From Rhodopirellula sp. SM50 (GTDB lineage Bacteria > Planctomycetota > Planctomycetia > Pirellulales > Pirellulaceae), in contig NZ_NTFY01000030.1 of the NCBI RefSeq assembly GCF_002289565.1, positions 62,001 to 126,000 of the forward strand: a stretch of 64,000 nt of DNA. Reading direction: 5' to 3'. Of the stretch, positions 1 to 8,939 are shown one piece after another. The first letter of the stretch is position 1; each line of letters opens with the position of its first letter. The notes beneath the pieces were generated by a model. It saw only the letters and a list, made by a program, of their open reading frames with translations. It made no database searches and was not told the origin of the DNA. The translations under genes and the position numbers were made by a program.

Positions 1-180
1 ACGCAAATTTCGGACCAATCCATCCAGATTGGGAGATCCGTTTCGAAAGAACCATCATGAAATCTTCGTTCGCGTGCTGTCGGCACGCGACGCCTGCCCC
101 CTTTTCCGCGGCACCCTCAATCTAAAAGTTGCACATCAATGCCGGCAATCCACCGCGATGGCGGGGCGAAATCAGACCCA
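1..180. other. left edge, no gene recognised
   Basis: The first 180 bases downstream of the AraC-family gene hold only short overlapping open frames without a convincing start or similarity. I see no RNA gene or terminator-like hairpin here. A gene lying mostly outside the window cannot be excluded. Confidence 0.4.
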
Positions 181-1062
181 TCATACCGAGGTGCGAAAAC
201 GGGTTCGGTATTCTCGTGGCGTCATCTGCCGAAGTTGCCGGAACCGGCGATTGAAGTTGGACAGATTGGAAAATCCCGCCTGATGGCAAATCGAGACAAC
301 CGCAGCGTTCGTGTCACAGAGCAGTCGACAGGCGAGCCCGATGCGTAACTCGTTGATGTAGGCAGAGACCGTGCGGCCAGTCGACTGCTTAAAGAAGCGG
401 CTGAAAGCGGACGGGTTCATGTCGGCCAAGTCCGCCAATTCATGATGGCTGAGATCAGGATTGGAAAGATTGCCGGCGATGTGATCGCAAATGGTCTGGA
501 TGCGTGTTTCCATGGCATCGTTTGCGACGCCGACAGCAAGGTATCGATAGTGCTCACTGGCCAACATCTCAGCCGTTTCGCAGCGAGACAACCGATCCAG
601 GATCGATAGCAGTCCGATCAATCGCTCAGGCCCCACCGCGGTGATCAGTGCTTCCATGCGGCGGCCCACCTCGACGGCGACGTCGTGAGGAAACCAAAGC
701 CCTCGCTTGGCTCGCTCCAGAAGCCTTGCAATGACTTCCATTTCGACGCATGAAAAGAAATCGGGTCCAAGGAAATCTGGATGAAACTGGAGCACAATCG
801 CCGCGTGTCGATCGTAGGGCTGGCCGCGATACTCGTCCGACGCCCAAGTGTGAGGTAGCTGCGAACCACTGAGCACCAGGTCGTGATCGCCATAGCTGCC
901 AATGTGGTCGCCGACGATCCGAGAACCAGATCCATTGGCGATGTAGGTCAGCTCGACTTCGGGATGCCGGTGCCACTTCACGGGTGAACGCAGCGCAGAT
1001 CGGTCGAAGCACCGAAACGATTCCCCCGAAGACGGGACCAGCTTTTCGTAGGAGGGCTTCAT
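181..1062 (-). CDS. AraC family transcriptional regulator
   Basis: Predicted one-component sugar-responsive activator of about 293 residues. The N-terminal half looks like a cupin sensor (HRHPEVELTYI, then GSQLPHTW). The C-terminal ~110 residues carry the double helix-turn-helix of the AraC/XylS family: LADLADMNPSAFSRFFKQ, then ICHQAGFSNLSNFNRRFR and the closing TPREYR. The ATG at 1060-1062 is preferred over a start 18 codons upstream because the cupin begins right after it. It is divergent from the PIG-L/oxidoreductase pair, so it probably controls that pair and itself from the shared 190-base gap. The ligand is unknown; an amino sugar or N-acetyl sugar would fit the neighbours. Confidence 0.88.
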   Translation of the reverse strand: MKPSYEKLVPSSGESFRCFDRSALRSPVKWHRHPEVELTYIANGSGSRIVGDHIGSYGDHDLVLSGSQLPHTWASDEYRGQPYDRHAAIVLQFHPDFLGPDFFSCVEMEVIARLLERAKRGLWFPHDVAVEVGRRMEALITAVGPERLIGLLSILDRLSRCETAEMLASEHYRYLAVGVANDAMETRIQTICDHIAGNLSNPDLSHHELADLADMNPSAFSRFFKQSTGRTVSAYINELRIGLACRLLCDTNAAVVSICHQAGFSNLSNFNRRFRQLRQMTPREYRTRFRTSV

Positions 1063-1088
1063 GGGCACACTCTGGCATGCGTTTGGGC

Positions 1089-1160
1089 TGCGCACAAAAA
1101 GTACGCATTCGCGCAAAGATGCGCGTGCACACGCTAGTAAAAAACATCAATGCGCACAAA
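1089..1160. promoter_or_regulatory. possible AraC operator repeats in divergent promoter
   Basis: The gap between the AraC gene and the PIG-L gene has two exact copies of TGCGCACAAA at 1089-1098 and 1151-1160, and a related GCGCAAAGA at 1111-1119. The shared GCGCA core falls at 1090, 1111 and 1152, i.e. 21 and 41 bases apart, close to two and four helical turns. Direct repeats on one face of the helix are typical of AraC-family operators. This is inferred from the pattern alone. Confidence 0.35.
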
Positions 1161-1255
1161 TCGTATCAGAACATGCGAACGAAGAGGAGGAAACGGTTGC
1201 TGAAAAATGGATCATTGGAGCGATCAAACACCCCGTTTCCAACCAGGATCACTTC

Positions 1256-2038
1256 GTGTCCCCCACAAATCACCGACCCGATCGTCGAGTTGCGTTGGCG
1301 CTGATGGCGCATCCCGACGACGCCGAATTCACTTGCGCAGGGACGTTGATCCGACTTGCCGAAACCGGCTGGGACGTCCACATCGCCACCACCACGGCCG
1401 GTGATTGCGGGGCACTGGAGGGGTCGCCCGAAGAAATTGCAAAAACACGGATCGCCGAAGGGACTCGCGCAGCCGAGTCTGCGGGACTGAGCTTTCATTG
1501 CCTGGGTCAACCCGACGGCCGAGTGGTCTATGACCGTGAATCGTTGCAGCAAACGATCGATCTGTTTCGTCAGATCGCGCCGTCGCTTGTGATCACGATG
1601 CCGTTGTCCGACTACCACGCCGACCATGAGGTCACCGGTCAGCTTGGACGGGCAGCGAGTTTCGTCTACGCGGCGCCGAACGCATCGGCGGTTCCATTGC
1701 AGGAAGGCTCTACCGTTCCGTACTTGTACTACTGCGACGGACACGGCGGCGTCGATCGAATGGGCAATCCGATCGAGCCGACGGTCTGCGTTGACATCAC
1801 TGAACAGCTAGACCGCAAGACCGAAATGTTGGCCTGTCACGCGAGTCAACGCGAATGGTTAAAAGCACACAACGGCATTGACGAGTACCTGTCGAAGATG
1901 CGTGACGATTGCATCGATCGAGGCCGCCAATTCGGAACCGAAGCCGCTGAGGTCTTTGTGCAGCATCGCGGGCATGGGCATCCCCATGAAGACCTTTTGG
2001 CAGAACTCTTTCCGCTGCGTTCGTTGAGTGACCACTAA
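1256..2038 (+). CDS. PIG-L (LmbE-like) family deacetylase
   Basis: Zinc-dependent deacetylase of N-acetyl sugars or N-acetylglucosaminyl conjugates, as in the PIG-L/MshB/BshB family. The metal site is visible: AHPDDAE at residues 18-24 and HADH at 121-124. The C-terminal part (CVDITEQLDRK..ML.CHASQ) is also family-typical. The open frame extends upstream to 1061 without another ATG. GTG at 1256 is chosen because AGGA lies seven bases before it and homology starts at once (RRVALALMAHPDD); the true start is uncertain. No signal peptide, so cytoplasmic. It precedes a Gfo/Idh/MocA oxidoreductase by 40 bases, a pairing that suggests processing of a modified sugar. The exact substrate cannot be read. 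Confidence 0.85.
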   Translation: MSPTNHRPDRRVALALMAHPDDAEFTCAGTLIRLAETGWDVHIATTTAGDCGALEGSPEEIAKTRIAEGTRAAESAGLSFHCLGQPDGRVVYDRESLQQTIDLFRQIAPSLVITMPLSDYHADHEVTGQLGRAASFVYAAPNASAVPLQEGSTVPYLYYCDGHGGVDRMGNPIEPTVCVDITEQLDRKTEMLACHASQREWLKAHNGIDEYLSKMRDDCIDRGRQFGTEAAEVFVQHRGHGHPHEDLLAELFPLRSLSDH

Positions 2039-2078
2039 CCCTTTCTGACCCCAGTGCTCCGGCTACTTTGGACAAAAA

Positions 2079-3407
2079 ATGAATATGCACCAATCCACCC
2101 AGACTTCTTCGACACCGAATCGCCGCACCGCTTTGTTGAACGGGAGTGCCTTGTCGGCGGCGATCATGGCGACCACCACGACGAAAGGCCTGCACGCATC
2201 CGATGGCGAAAGTCGTGATCCCAAGCGAGTGGTCAAGATCGCTCTGATCGGTTCGGGAGGACGCGGTACCGGCGCGATCAACGATTCATTGACCATCAAT
2301 GAGAACGTTCAATTGATCGCGCTGGCTGATCTTGACCGCGACAATTGCGAACGAACCCTGTCCGCCATGTCTCGACGACACGGGGACAAAGTCGATGTCA
2401 AACCGGAACGAATCCACATCGGACTCGATGCCTACAAGCAGGTCCTGTCGGACCCCGATGTCGATCTGGTCCTCATCGCGTCACCGCCCGGGTTCCATCC
2501 CCTGCACACAAGCGAAGCGGTCAAAGCGGGCAAGCACGTCTTCTGCGAAAAGCCTTCCTGCGTTGACGCCGCAGGCTATCAAACCTGCCTGGCAACCCAC
2601 GACGAAGCTGTCAACAACGGAACCGCGATCGTGACCGGCACCCAGTACCGCAGACAAGTCAACTACATGGGAGCCGTCGAACAAATCCGCGAAGGGTTGA
2701 TCGGCGACATCATCGGTGCCACCAGTCGGTACTGTTCCAACGGAATTTGGTTCAAGAACCGCAAGCCGGGCATGACCGACACGCAGTACCAAATCTACAA
2801 CTGGATGCACTTCAACTGGCTGGCCGGAGATCAAATCTGTGAACAAGCGGTTCACAACATCGACGCGATGAACTGGGTGATGGGGTCTGCACCCGAAACC
2901 GCGTACGGCTGCGGCGGCCGGTTCACCCGCCCCGAAGGCAGCGAGATGTGGGACAGCATGTCGATCGACTACACCTACCCCGGCAACCGCACGCTGTCGT
3001 TTACCTGTCGCCAAATCCCTGGCACTCAGGGCGACAACGGCAACGTAATCTACGGCAGCAAAGGCATCGCCACGATCGATGCGGGCAGTGGTGGATCACG
3101 CATCACCGACCGCGACGGAAATGAGCTGTGGTCGATGAAAGGGAGCATTGCCGACGCCTACAAACAAGAGCACAAAGACCTGGTCGATTCAATCCGATCG
3201 GGCAAGCCGATTGTCGAACTGAGGCAAACCGCCGAGAGTTCGTTGACAGCCGTGATGGGGCGGATGGCCGCCTACACCGGACAAAAAGTCACCTGGGATT
3301 TCGTCAGCAAAGAATCAACGCTCGACCTGTTCCCCGCACAGTTGGATTGGAACGGCGGACTCCCCGAGCCCGCATACGCGATCCCTGGCAAAGTAAAGTT
3401 GACTTGA
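2079..3407 (+). CDS. Gfo/Idh/MocA family oxidoreductase, Tat-exported
   Basis: NAD(P)-dependent sugar or inositol dehydrogenase/isomerase-like protein, 442 residues. A twin-arginine leader is visible (NRRTALLNGSALSAAIMA, residues 14-31), so it is probably exported folded with its cofactor. The Rossmann motif is IGSGGRGTG, and the family EKP motif lies at 157-159 (FCEKPSCVDAAGYQ). A putative catalytic region GDQICEQAVHNIDAMNW follows. It sits 40 bases after the PIG-L deacetylase on the same strand and probably shares its transcript. Tat-exported members of this family are abundant in planctomycetes; some act as glycosidases or epimerases, so the reaction is not assigned. Confidence 0.9.
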   Translation: MNMHQSTQTSSTPNRRTALLNGSALSAAIMATTTTKGLHASDGESRDPKRVVKIALIGSGGRGTGAINDSLTINENVQLIALADLDRDNCERTLSAMSRRHGDKVDVKPERIHIGLDAYKQVLSDPDVDLVLIASPPGFHPLHTSEAVKAGKHVFCEKPSCVDAAGYQTCLATHDEAVNNGTAIVTGTQYRRQVNYMGAVEQIREGLIGDIIGATSRYCSNGIWFKNRKPGMTDTQYQIYNWMHFNWLAGDQICEQAVHNIDAMNWVMGSAPETAYGCGGRFTRPEGSEMWDSMSIDYTYPGNRTLSFTCRQIPGTQGDNGNVIYGSKGIATIDAGSGGSRITDRDGNELWSMKGSIADAYKQEHKDLVDSIRSGKPIVELRQTAESSLTAVMGRMAAYTGQKVTWDFVSKESTLDLFPAQLDWNGGLPEPAYAIPGKVKLT

Positions 3408-3591
3408 TGTTCGTCCGATCCTACGTTCACTGTCGGCGAAGTGTCGACCCTGTTGCGTATTGGATGAACCAGGCCGCCGATCCGCATCGTCGCGTTGAAG
3501 ACGGTGTTGACCGTGGAAAGGTCGTGTTAGTGATCCGCGAAGACCACAGCAGCGGCTCAAGCAGCAGACCAAACAACTGAAGAGTCGAAAA

Positions 3592-4257
3592 GTGCAACGC
3601 ATGATGATTGAAGCAGCCGTGTTTGACATGGACGGATTGATGATCGACTCGCAACCCTTTTGGCAAGAAGCCCAACTTGAGGTTTTCGCGCAGATCGGCG
3701 TCGCCATCACCCGCCAAGACACGATCGACACGACGGGAATGCGGGTCGACGAGATTGTCCAACGGTGCTACGAACAGTCACCCTGGGATTCGATCAGCCG
3801 CGAAGATGTTTGCAGCCGAATCGTCGACCGGGTGATTGAACTGGTGCAAACGCACAAGCCCGCGATGCCCGGATTGAATCAGGCAATCGGCGTTTGCCAA
3901 CAGGCAGGATTGAAACTCGCACTCGCTTCATCATCACCGATGACGTTAATCCAGGCGACGATCGACGCGTTCGAACTGCATGACGCGTTCCAAGTGATCG
4001 TGTCGGGCGCGGAATTGCGATACTCGAAGCCTCATCCGGAAGTCTACCTCAACGCCTGTGACGCGCTAGCTGTCCAGCCTCCGCGGTGCCTCGCCTTGGA
4101 GGACTCGTTCATCGGGCTACTGGCCGCCAAAGCAGCTCAGATGAAAACCATCATCGTTCCCGAATCGTCCGCCGCCGAACAAGAACACTTTGTCATCGCG
4201 GATCGACAGCTTTCCTCATTGCACGATTTGTCTGCCGACCTGCTGAATACGCTCTAG
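3592..4257 (+). CDS. hxpB: HAD family sugar-phosphate phosphatase (HxpB/YniC-like)
   Basis: HAD-superfamily hydrolase of subfamily IA, 221 residues, full length. The nucleophile motif is FDMDGLMID (residues 11-19), motif II is ASSSPM, and SKPHPEVY plus LEDSFIGLLAAKAA supply the lysine and acidic motifs. The whole protein lines up with E. coli YniC/HxpB, which dephosphorylates hexitol phosphates and 2-deoxyglucose-6-phosphate; sugar-phosphate phosphatase is therefore the likely role. The start may be GTG 3592 or ATG 3601/3604; no strong ribosome site distinguishes them. Its stop codon overlaps the stop of the convergent histidine kinase gene through a shared CTAG (4254-4257). Confidence 0.85.
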   Translation: MQRMMIEAAVFDMDGLMIDSQPFWQEAQLEVFAQIGVAITRQDTIDTTGMRVDEIVQRCYEQSPWDSISREDVCSRIVDRVIELVQTHKPAMPGLNQAIGVCQQAGLKLALASSSPMTLIQATIDAFELHDAFQVIVSGAELRYSKPHPEVYLNACDALAVQPPRCLALEDSFIGLLAAKAAQMKTIIVPESSAAEQEHFVIADRQLSSLHDLSADLLNTL

Positions 4258-5489
4258 CTGGGCACGTCGTCATCGAGTCGCCTGGGCAATCGCACCACAA
4301 ACTCGGTGCCTTTTCCCGGTTCGCTCGTCACGTCAATGGTTCCGTTCATCGCTTCCACGATTCCCCGCGTGACGGACAAGCCGAGGCCCATACCCTGGCC
4401 GACCGTCTCTGTCTTGGTGCTGAAGAAAGGGTCAAAGATTCGTTCGATGTCTTCCTTCGCGATGCCGTGCCCATGATCGGTCACCGTCAAAATGGCGTGT
4501 CTCGCGTCCGCCCGAGCGTGGACGTTGACCTGAGCCCCCGCCTCGGAAGCTTGGATGGCATTGTGGATCAAGTTCAACAGCACTTGTTTCAATTCGCCTT
4601 CACGCAAGACAACTTCGTCGGAACCAAGGCTCGCGTTTTTCCCCGACGCTCCGACCGCAACCGGTGAACCGAACGAGGCCGAAACCTTCACGTTCGCTTT
4701 TCGTGACAGAGGAAGCGCCAGCGTGATGGCCACGTCCACTGCCTGTTTGAGCGAGAACGCCGACGCCCGCTGCTGGCTGGGCCGATAGAGTTGATACATC
4801 TGATGAATGATGCCGCTGATCCGTTCAATCTCGCCGTCGATCAAGTCGAGCTTGTCGTAATGTTTGACGTCGGCGGGGATGTGTCGTTTCAACAAAGCGA
4901 ACGCGTTGCGAATGCCGGCCAGCGGATTGTTGATTTCATGAGCCACACCTGCGGCCAGTTCACCGAGCGCCGCGAGCTTCTCCATCTTCAATCGATGCTG
5001 TTCCAACTCCGCCACCCGGGCGGTGCGTTCTTGAACGAGTTGTTCCAGATGCTCGTTGTGTAAACGCAACTGCTCACGCATCTGTCGCTTTTCGGAAATG
5101 TCTCGCACGCTCGCCCGAAAACCCAACGATCGCCCATCGGAGTCGGTCATCGGTTGCCACGACACGGCCACCCAGGACGTCGAGCCGTCGCGGTGCAGAC
5201 ACTCGAATTCAATGTTGTTTTCCGTACTGCCTCGAGCGGCTTCGGCAAAGTAACGCGCAATCCTACCGCGGTGCTCGGGGGTCATCAGCGGCAACGGGTA
5301 ATCCTTCATCGCCAAACACTCCGCCGGCGAGTAGCCCGTGAATCGCTCGACGGCCCGGTTCACCCATAAGACCTCGCCCTCACACGACAGCCAACTTTCC
5401 CAGTCGACGGTGCAGTCGGCGATCGAGCGAAAGAAATCGGCCGCAATGGGTTCGCTGCGTTTGGGAATGTCAGGTAATGATCGGCTCAT
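4254..5489 (-). CDS. PAS domain sensor histidine kinase, cytoplasmic
   Basis: Signal-transducing histidine kinase, 411 residues, without membrane segments. A PAS domain spans about 15-135 and ends in the PAC motif (GFRASVRDISEKRQ). A coiled coil follows at about 137-170. The phospho-acceptor is H184 in AHEINNPLAG. The ATPase domain has an N box (NLIHNAIQA, 306-314), G1 DHGHGI (338-343), F box (DPFF) and G2 GQGMGLGLS (364 onward). This H-box type is found in NtrB/AtoS-like kinases. No response regulator is adjacent, so it is an orphan whose partner must lie elsewhere. It converges on the sugar phosphatase with overlapping stops. Confidence 0.92.
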   Translation of the reverse strand: MSRSLPDIPKRSEPIAADFFRSIADCTVDWESWLSCEGEVLWVNRAVERFTGYSPAECLAMKDYPLPLMTPEHRGRIARYFAEAARGSTENNIEFECLHRDGSTSWVAVSWQPMTDSDGRSLGFRASVRDISEKRQMREQLRLHNEHLEQLVQERTARVAELEQHRLKMEKLAALGELAAGVAHEINNPLAGIRNAFALLKRHIPADVKHYDKLDLIDGEIERISGIIHQMYQLYRPSQQRASAFSLKQAVDVAITLALPLSRKANVKVSASFGSPVAVGASGKNASLGSDEVVLREGELKQVLLNLIHNAIQASEAGAQVNVHARADARHAILTVTDHGHGIAKEDIERIFDPFFSTKTETVGQGMGLGLSVTRGIVEAMNGTIDVTSEPGKGTEFVVRLPRRLDDDVPS

Positions 5490-5616
5490 TCCCTGATTTT
5501 AGCTGCGCCGAGACTGAGATCGCAGGGGGATCACGATCACCTGCCGCGCCAACTTAAGTTGTCGCCGCGGCAGCAGAGGATGGCAAGATAGCCGTTTTTC
5601 CTTGGGAAAAACGGAA

Positions 5617-5701
<85 letters not shown>

Positions 5702-6404
5702 GTCAAACTGGGAGCGGCAGTTTCCGAGAATCTGCGTCCCTCGTCAAGCTCCCCCCAACGTTTCCTCGCGAACTTCCTCAGTTACCGCTCCGGCGGTGTT
5801 CGCTTCGCTCGACCGCCGGCTAATTTCTGCCTTCCCCTCCCGGCAAGGCTGTGAAACATTTTTTAGCGGCAGGGCGCGAGCGGGCTGTCGATTTAAGCCC
5901 GCACGCGTAAGCAAGGGACAGCGCGGCGCCCCTCGCTTACGCGTCGGGCTGAGATGATCACGCTGATTTCGAAACATCGACTAAACCGACAGCCCGCGAG
6001 CCCTCCGGTGTGTTGGCCGAGATGAAGAACCGGAGGGCTCGCGCCCTGCCGCTAAAACCTCGAGAAACGCATGGGAAAAATGCTTCACAGCGTTGCCCTC
6101 CGGGATGCAAAGATGTGGGTAAACCTTTAAGCCACCGGCTCCTCTCGGTCGTGAAACTCGGGCGGTCCCGCGGTCTGCGTTGACACGGAGGCCGGCGGCT
6201 TTCTACTGTCCGGCCAGCGGCGCGAACGTTGTGCGCTCCTTGCCCCCCACCGCTTCGATTGACAGGATGTTGCTCGAACCCACGACCGCTCCGTTTGAAC
6301 GATCACAATCCGATGCCGATACGATCACGCGTCGCGCCGCATCGTGCGGTGCTGCGCCGGCTTCTGCGGTAGGAAAAATTGCACTTGTGGTTGCGGTCGC
6401 GGCG
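5702..6404. other. intergenic region with large palindromic repeat
   Basis: Between tRNA-Leu and the lipoprotein hydrolase the only clear structure is the repeat at 5863-6055. The flanks are GC-rich and hold open frames without recognisable protein. The stretch 6180-6404 is an open in-frame extension upstream of the hydrolase and is thought not to be translated, because the lipoprotein signal starts at 6405. Confidence 0.5.
5863..6055. repeat. family A palindromic repeat, long form
   Basis: A 193-base element bounded by a 19-base perfect inverted repeat (TTAGCGGCAGGGCGCGAGC at 5863 and its complement ending at 6055). Inside are nested inverted repeats: CGGGCTGTCG (5881) with CGACAGCCCG (5987), and ACGCGTAAGC (5903) with GCTTACGCGT (5935). 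Related copies are at 14781, 18041, 25670 and, rearranged, 50140-50317. No coding capacity is evident. Confidence 0.85.
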
Positions 6405-8414
6405 ATGTCGGTGGTCTCGCAACGCGTTTGCCGACTGCGGATTGGGCAACTGGTCGGGCTGATTCTGCTGCTCTGTCTTTCCGGCGGATGCTCGACCGCT
6501 CGGTATTTGACCGCTCGGTCGGTTCGCGACAATCCGTTGGCCGCCCAGCTACGGCTGATGACACGTCAAGGCCCGCAAATTAGCGAGCGGACGTGGAACA
6601 CGTTGCGACGCTATGGGCTTCGCGACGGCTATGACCAAGACGCCCACGTTTGTCTGAAAAAAATCCAAACCACGCTGCGGGACAACCGTGACCCCGAGCT
6701 GATTCATGCACTCGCCGAATTGTCTTACGTCGAAGGCAAGAAGGCGGAAACCAAGGGCGACCAGAGTGATGCCCTGGGCCATTTCGGCGTCGCGCTGACC
6801 AACAGCTACGACTATCTGTTCGACGAAGACCTGTCGGAAACGCGAAACCAATACGACCCACAGTTTCGCGCGACGTGTGATCTGTACAACGAATCGCTGG
6901 AAGACACGCTCCGCCTGCTGTGCGAAGAACATCACATCAAACCGGGCCAAACCTACCGGGTCAAAACACCCGACCGCGAGTTCGTTATTCAGACTCAACT
7001 GCGCGGAAACTGGAAACCCGACGAATTTGATCATTACGAATTCGTCAGTGATTACGAGATCGCGACGTTACGGAGTAAGCACACGACGTTCGGATTGGGC
7101 GTTCCAATGATCGCGGTGCGGAAGAGCAACGAAAAAAACGATCCTCGCGAGAATTATTACCCCGACGAACTCAGTTACAGCGTCACTGCGATGATGCGCT
7201 GCGCCAAACCGAAAGATGGTGAATACGGCGACGCCAACACTTGTGTTCTCGAGTTTTTCGATCCGCTGACGGCCAACCAGGTCAAATTGGCCAACCACTG
7301 GGTGCCGTTGGAAACCGATCTGACCACGCCGCTGGCTTTCTTTCTCGACACGCCGCGATTTCGCGAGCGAAACCACGAAACCGAAGGACTGCTGAACCCC
7401 GCCGATGCCGCTAAAAACCGCGGCTTGTACATGCTGGAACCGTACGATCCCAACCGGATCCCGGTGCTGATGGTGCACGGCCTGTGGTCCAGCCCCCGGA
7501 CGTGGATGGACATGTTCAACGACCTCCGCAGCTTTCCAGAGATCCGCCAGCGCTACCAGTTCTGGTTCTATCTGTATCCGTCCGGCCAGCCGTTTTGGTT
7601 GAGTGCGATGCAAATGCGTTCGGACCTCCACGATCTGCGCCAGACGTTTGACCCGACACACAACGACGCCCCGATGGACCAGATGGTCTTGGTCGGTCAC
7701 AGTATGGGCGGGCTGATCAGTCGGATGCAGACGATCGATAGCGGTGATGATTTCTGGAGAATCGTCAGCGACCAACCGCAAGAGAAACTGCGCGGCGAAG
7801 CCGAAGAACGCGACAAGCTGGTCAGCACGCTGTTCTTCAAGCCCAATCAATCGGTCAGCCGGGTGATCACCATCGGAACGCCCCACCGCGGCAGCAAGTT
7901 CGCCAATGAATTGACCCGCTGGTTGGCCCGAAAGTTTATCAAGCTGCCGACGATGAACGTCACCATGGGCGAGAACCTGGTCAAAAACAATCCCAACCTG
8001 TTTCGTGATACAGAACTGTTGACGATGGCCAACGCGATCGATTCGCTGGCCCCCGACTCGCCGATCTTCCCCGTCATGCAGCGGGCGAAATACTCACCGA
8101 CGGTCAAGTACCACAACATCATCGGGATCCTGCAAGACCCCACGCTGCTGCAAAAGAAAGCCGGCCGTGGCGATGGCATTGTCGCCTATGAAAGTGCCAC
8201 GATGGAAGACACCGAAAGCGAACTGATCGTCGATGCCGAGCACACCAAGATCCACATGACCGGTCAGGCGATCTTTGAAGTCCGCCGGATCCTGCTGGAA
8301 CACCTCCGAGAAATCGATTCGGCCGACCGCGTTGCGACGATGCCGGAAAACGCAGTCGAGTCTGCAGCACCGGACGAATCAACTACGGTTCGGAAAGTTG
8401 GCTTCGAGCAGTGA
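6405..8414 (+). CDS. lipoprotein alpha/beta hydrolase
   Basis: Predicted membrane-anchored esterase/lipase-like hydrolase, about 669 residues from ATG 6405. A lipoprotein signal is clear: a hydrophobic run then LCLSGGCS with the lipobox cysteine at residue 29. The middle ~300 residues are not recognised. The alpha/beta hydrolase core starts at PVLMVHGLWSSPRTW and has the nucleophile elbow GHSMGG (Ser near 433), with TIGTPHRGS afterwards as in triacylglycerol lipases. GDGIVAYESA and EHTKIH near the end probably supply the acid and histidine. The open frame extends to TTG 6180, but those 75 residues would bury the signal peptide. A run of heptamers begins right after the stop codon. Confidence 0.82.
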   Translation: MSVVSQRVCRLRIGQLVGLILLLCLSGGCSTARYLTARSVRDNPLAAQLRLMTRQGPQISERTWNTLRRYGLRDGYDQDAHVCLKKIQTTLRDNRDPELIHALAELSYVEGKKAETKGDQSDALGHFGVALTNSYDYLFDEDLSETRNQYDPQFRATCDLYNESLEDTLRLLCEEHHIKPGQTYRVKTPDREFVIQTQLRGNWKPDEFDHYEFVSDYEIATLRSKHTTFGLGVPMIAVRKSNEKNDPRENYYPDELSYSVTAMMRCAKPKDGEYGDANTCVLEFFDPLTANQVKLANHWVPLETDLTTPLAFFLDTPRFRERNHETEGLLNPADAAKNRGLYMLEPYDPNRIPVLMVHGLWSSPRTWMDMFNDLRSFPEIRQRYQFWFYLYPSGQPFWLSAMQMRSDLHDLRQTFDPTHNDAPMDQMVLVGHSMGGLISRMQTIDSGDDFWRIVSDQPQEKLRGEAEERDKLVSTLFFKPNQSVSRVITIGTPHRGSKFANELTRWLARKFIKLPTMNVTMGENLVKNNPNLFRDTELLTMANAIDSLAPDSPIFPVMQRAKYSPTVKYHNIIGILQDPTLLQKKAGRGDGIVAYESATMEDTESELIVDAEHTKIHMTGQAIFEVRRILLEHLREIDSADRVATMPENAVESAAPDESTTVRKVGFEQ

Positions 8415-8463
8415 AGTTTCAAGTTTCAAGTTTCAAGTTTCAAGTTTCAAGTTTCAAGTTTCA
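8415..8463. repeat. heptanucleotide tandem repeat AGTTTCA x7
   Basis: Seven perfect head-to-tail copies of AGTTTCA start one base after the hydrolase stop codon and end at 8463. The array is AT-rich in a GC-rich region. The unit length is not a multiple of three and the array lies outside coding sequence, so it may vary in copy number by slippage. Confidence 0.95.
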
Positions 8464-8561
8464 AGCTGGACAGCCGGGGCTGAACGCGTCGCAGGGGAGC
8501 AGGCCGCGAGTCCATTCGCGGAGAAGGGAGGTGTTGATCGGGAACACACATCGCTGCCGGC

Positions 8562-8939
8562 CTAGGAGGCCGAAACGAAGCTGGCCAAGGGTGCCGGCTT
8601 GGCCTTTCGCGACGGCGACTCGTCCCTCAATTTCACCTTGCTGCCGTCGGCGGCGACCGATCCAGCGAAAACCTGCGGCCGGACCGACCCGCGCGTTTTG
8701 GCGGATTTGATTCGCTCCGATGCGTTTTGGTGGGCGAAGGCGAATTCTCGCTCCGAAAGCTCGAATTCGACTTCTCCGTCGATCGCCTGTTCGGCGTCCA
8801 ATTCACCGCGAAGGATGCGGACGTCGCGGGGAGCGCTGATTCCGATTCGAACTCGGTTTCCTTCCACACGGACCACGGTCACCGTGATGTCGTCGCCAAT
8901 CTTGATCTGCTGATCGACTTTTCGTGAGAGAACTAACAT
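8562..8939 (-). CDS. csrA: CsrA carbon storage regulator with C-terminal extension
   Basis: RNA-binding post-transcriptional regulator that binds GGA motifs in mRNA leaders. Residues 1-60 match CsrA: MLVLSRKVDQQIKIGDDI, then VRIGISAPRDVRILRGEL, which includes the first-strand basic residue of LSRK and the RNA-contacting arginine region of VRILRGEL. CsrA proteins are usually 60-75 residues; this one is 125, with a Ser/Lys/Arg-rich tail of unknown role. CsrA often controls motility and central carbon use, and a FliF/FliG unit lies 3 kb away, but no direct link can be shown. The start at 8939 gives the canonical MLVLSRK. Confidence 0.93.
   Translation of the reverse strand: MLVLSRKVDQQIKIGDDITVTVVRVEGNRVRIGISAPRDVRILRGELDAEQAIDGEVEFELSEREFAFAHQNASERIKSAKTRGSVRPQVFAGSVAADGSKVKLRDESPSRKAKPAPLASFVSAS

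Noticed and set aside
29-348. Two overlapping short open frames at the left edge
   Set aside because: They have no ribosome site or recognisable similarity, and partly overlap the end of the AraC gene on the other strand.
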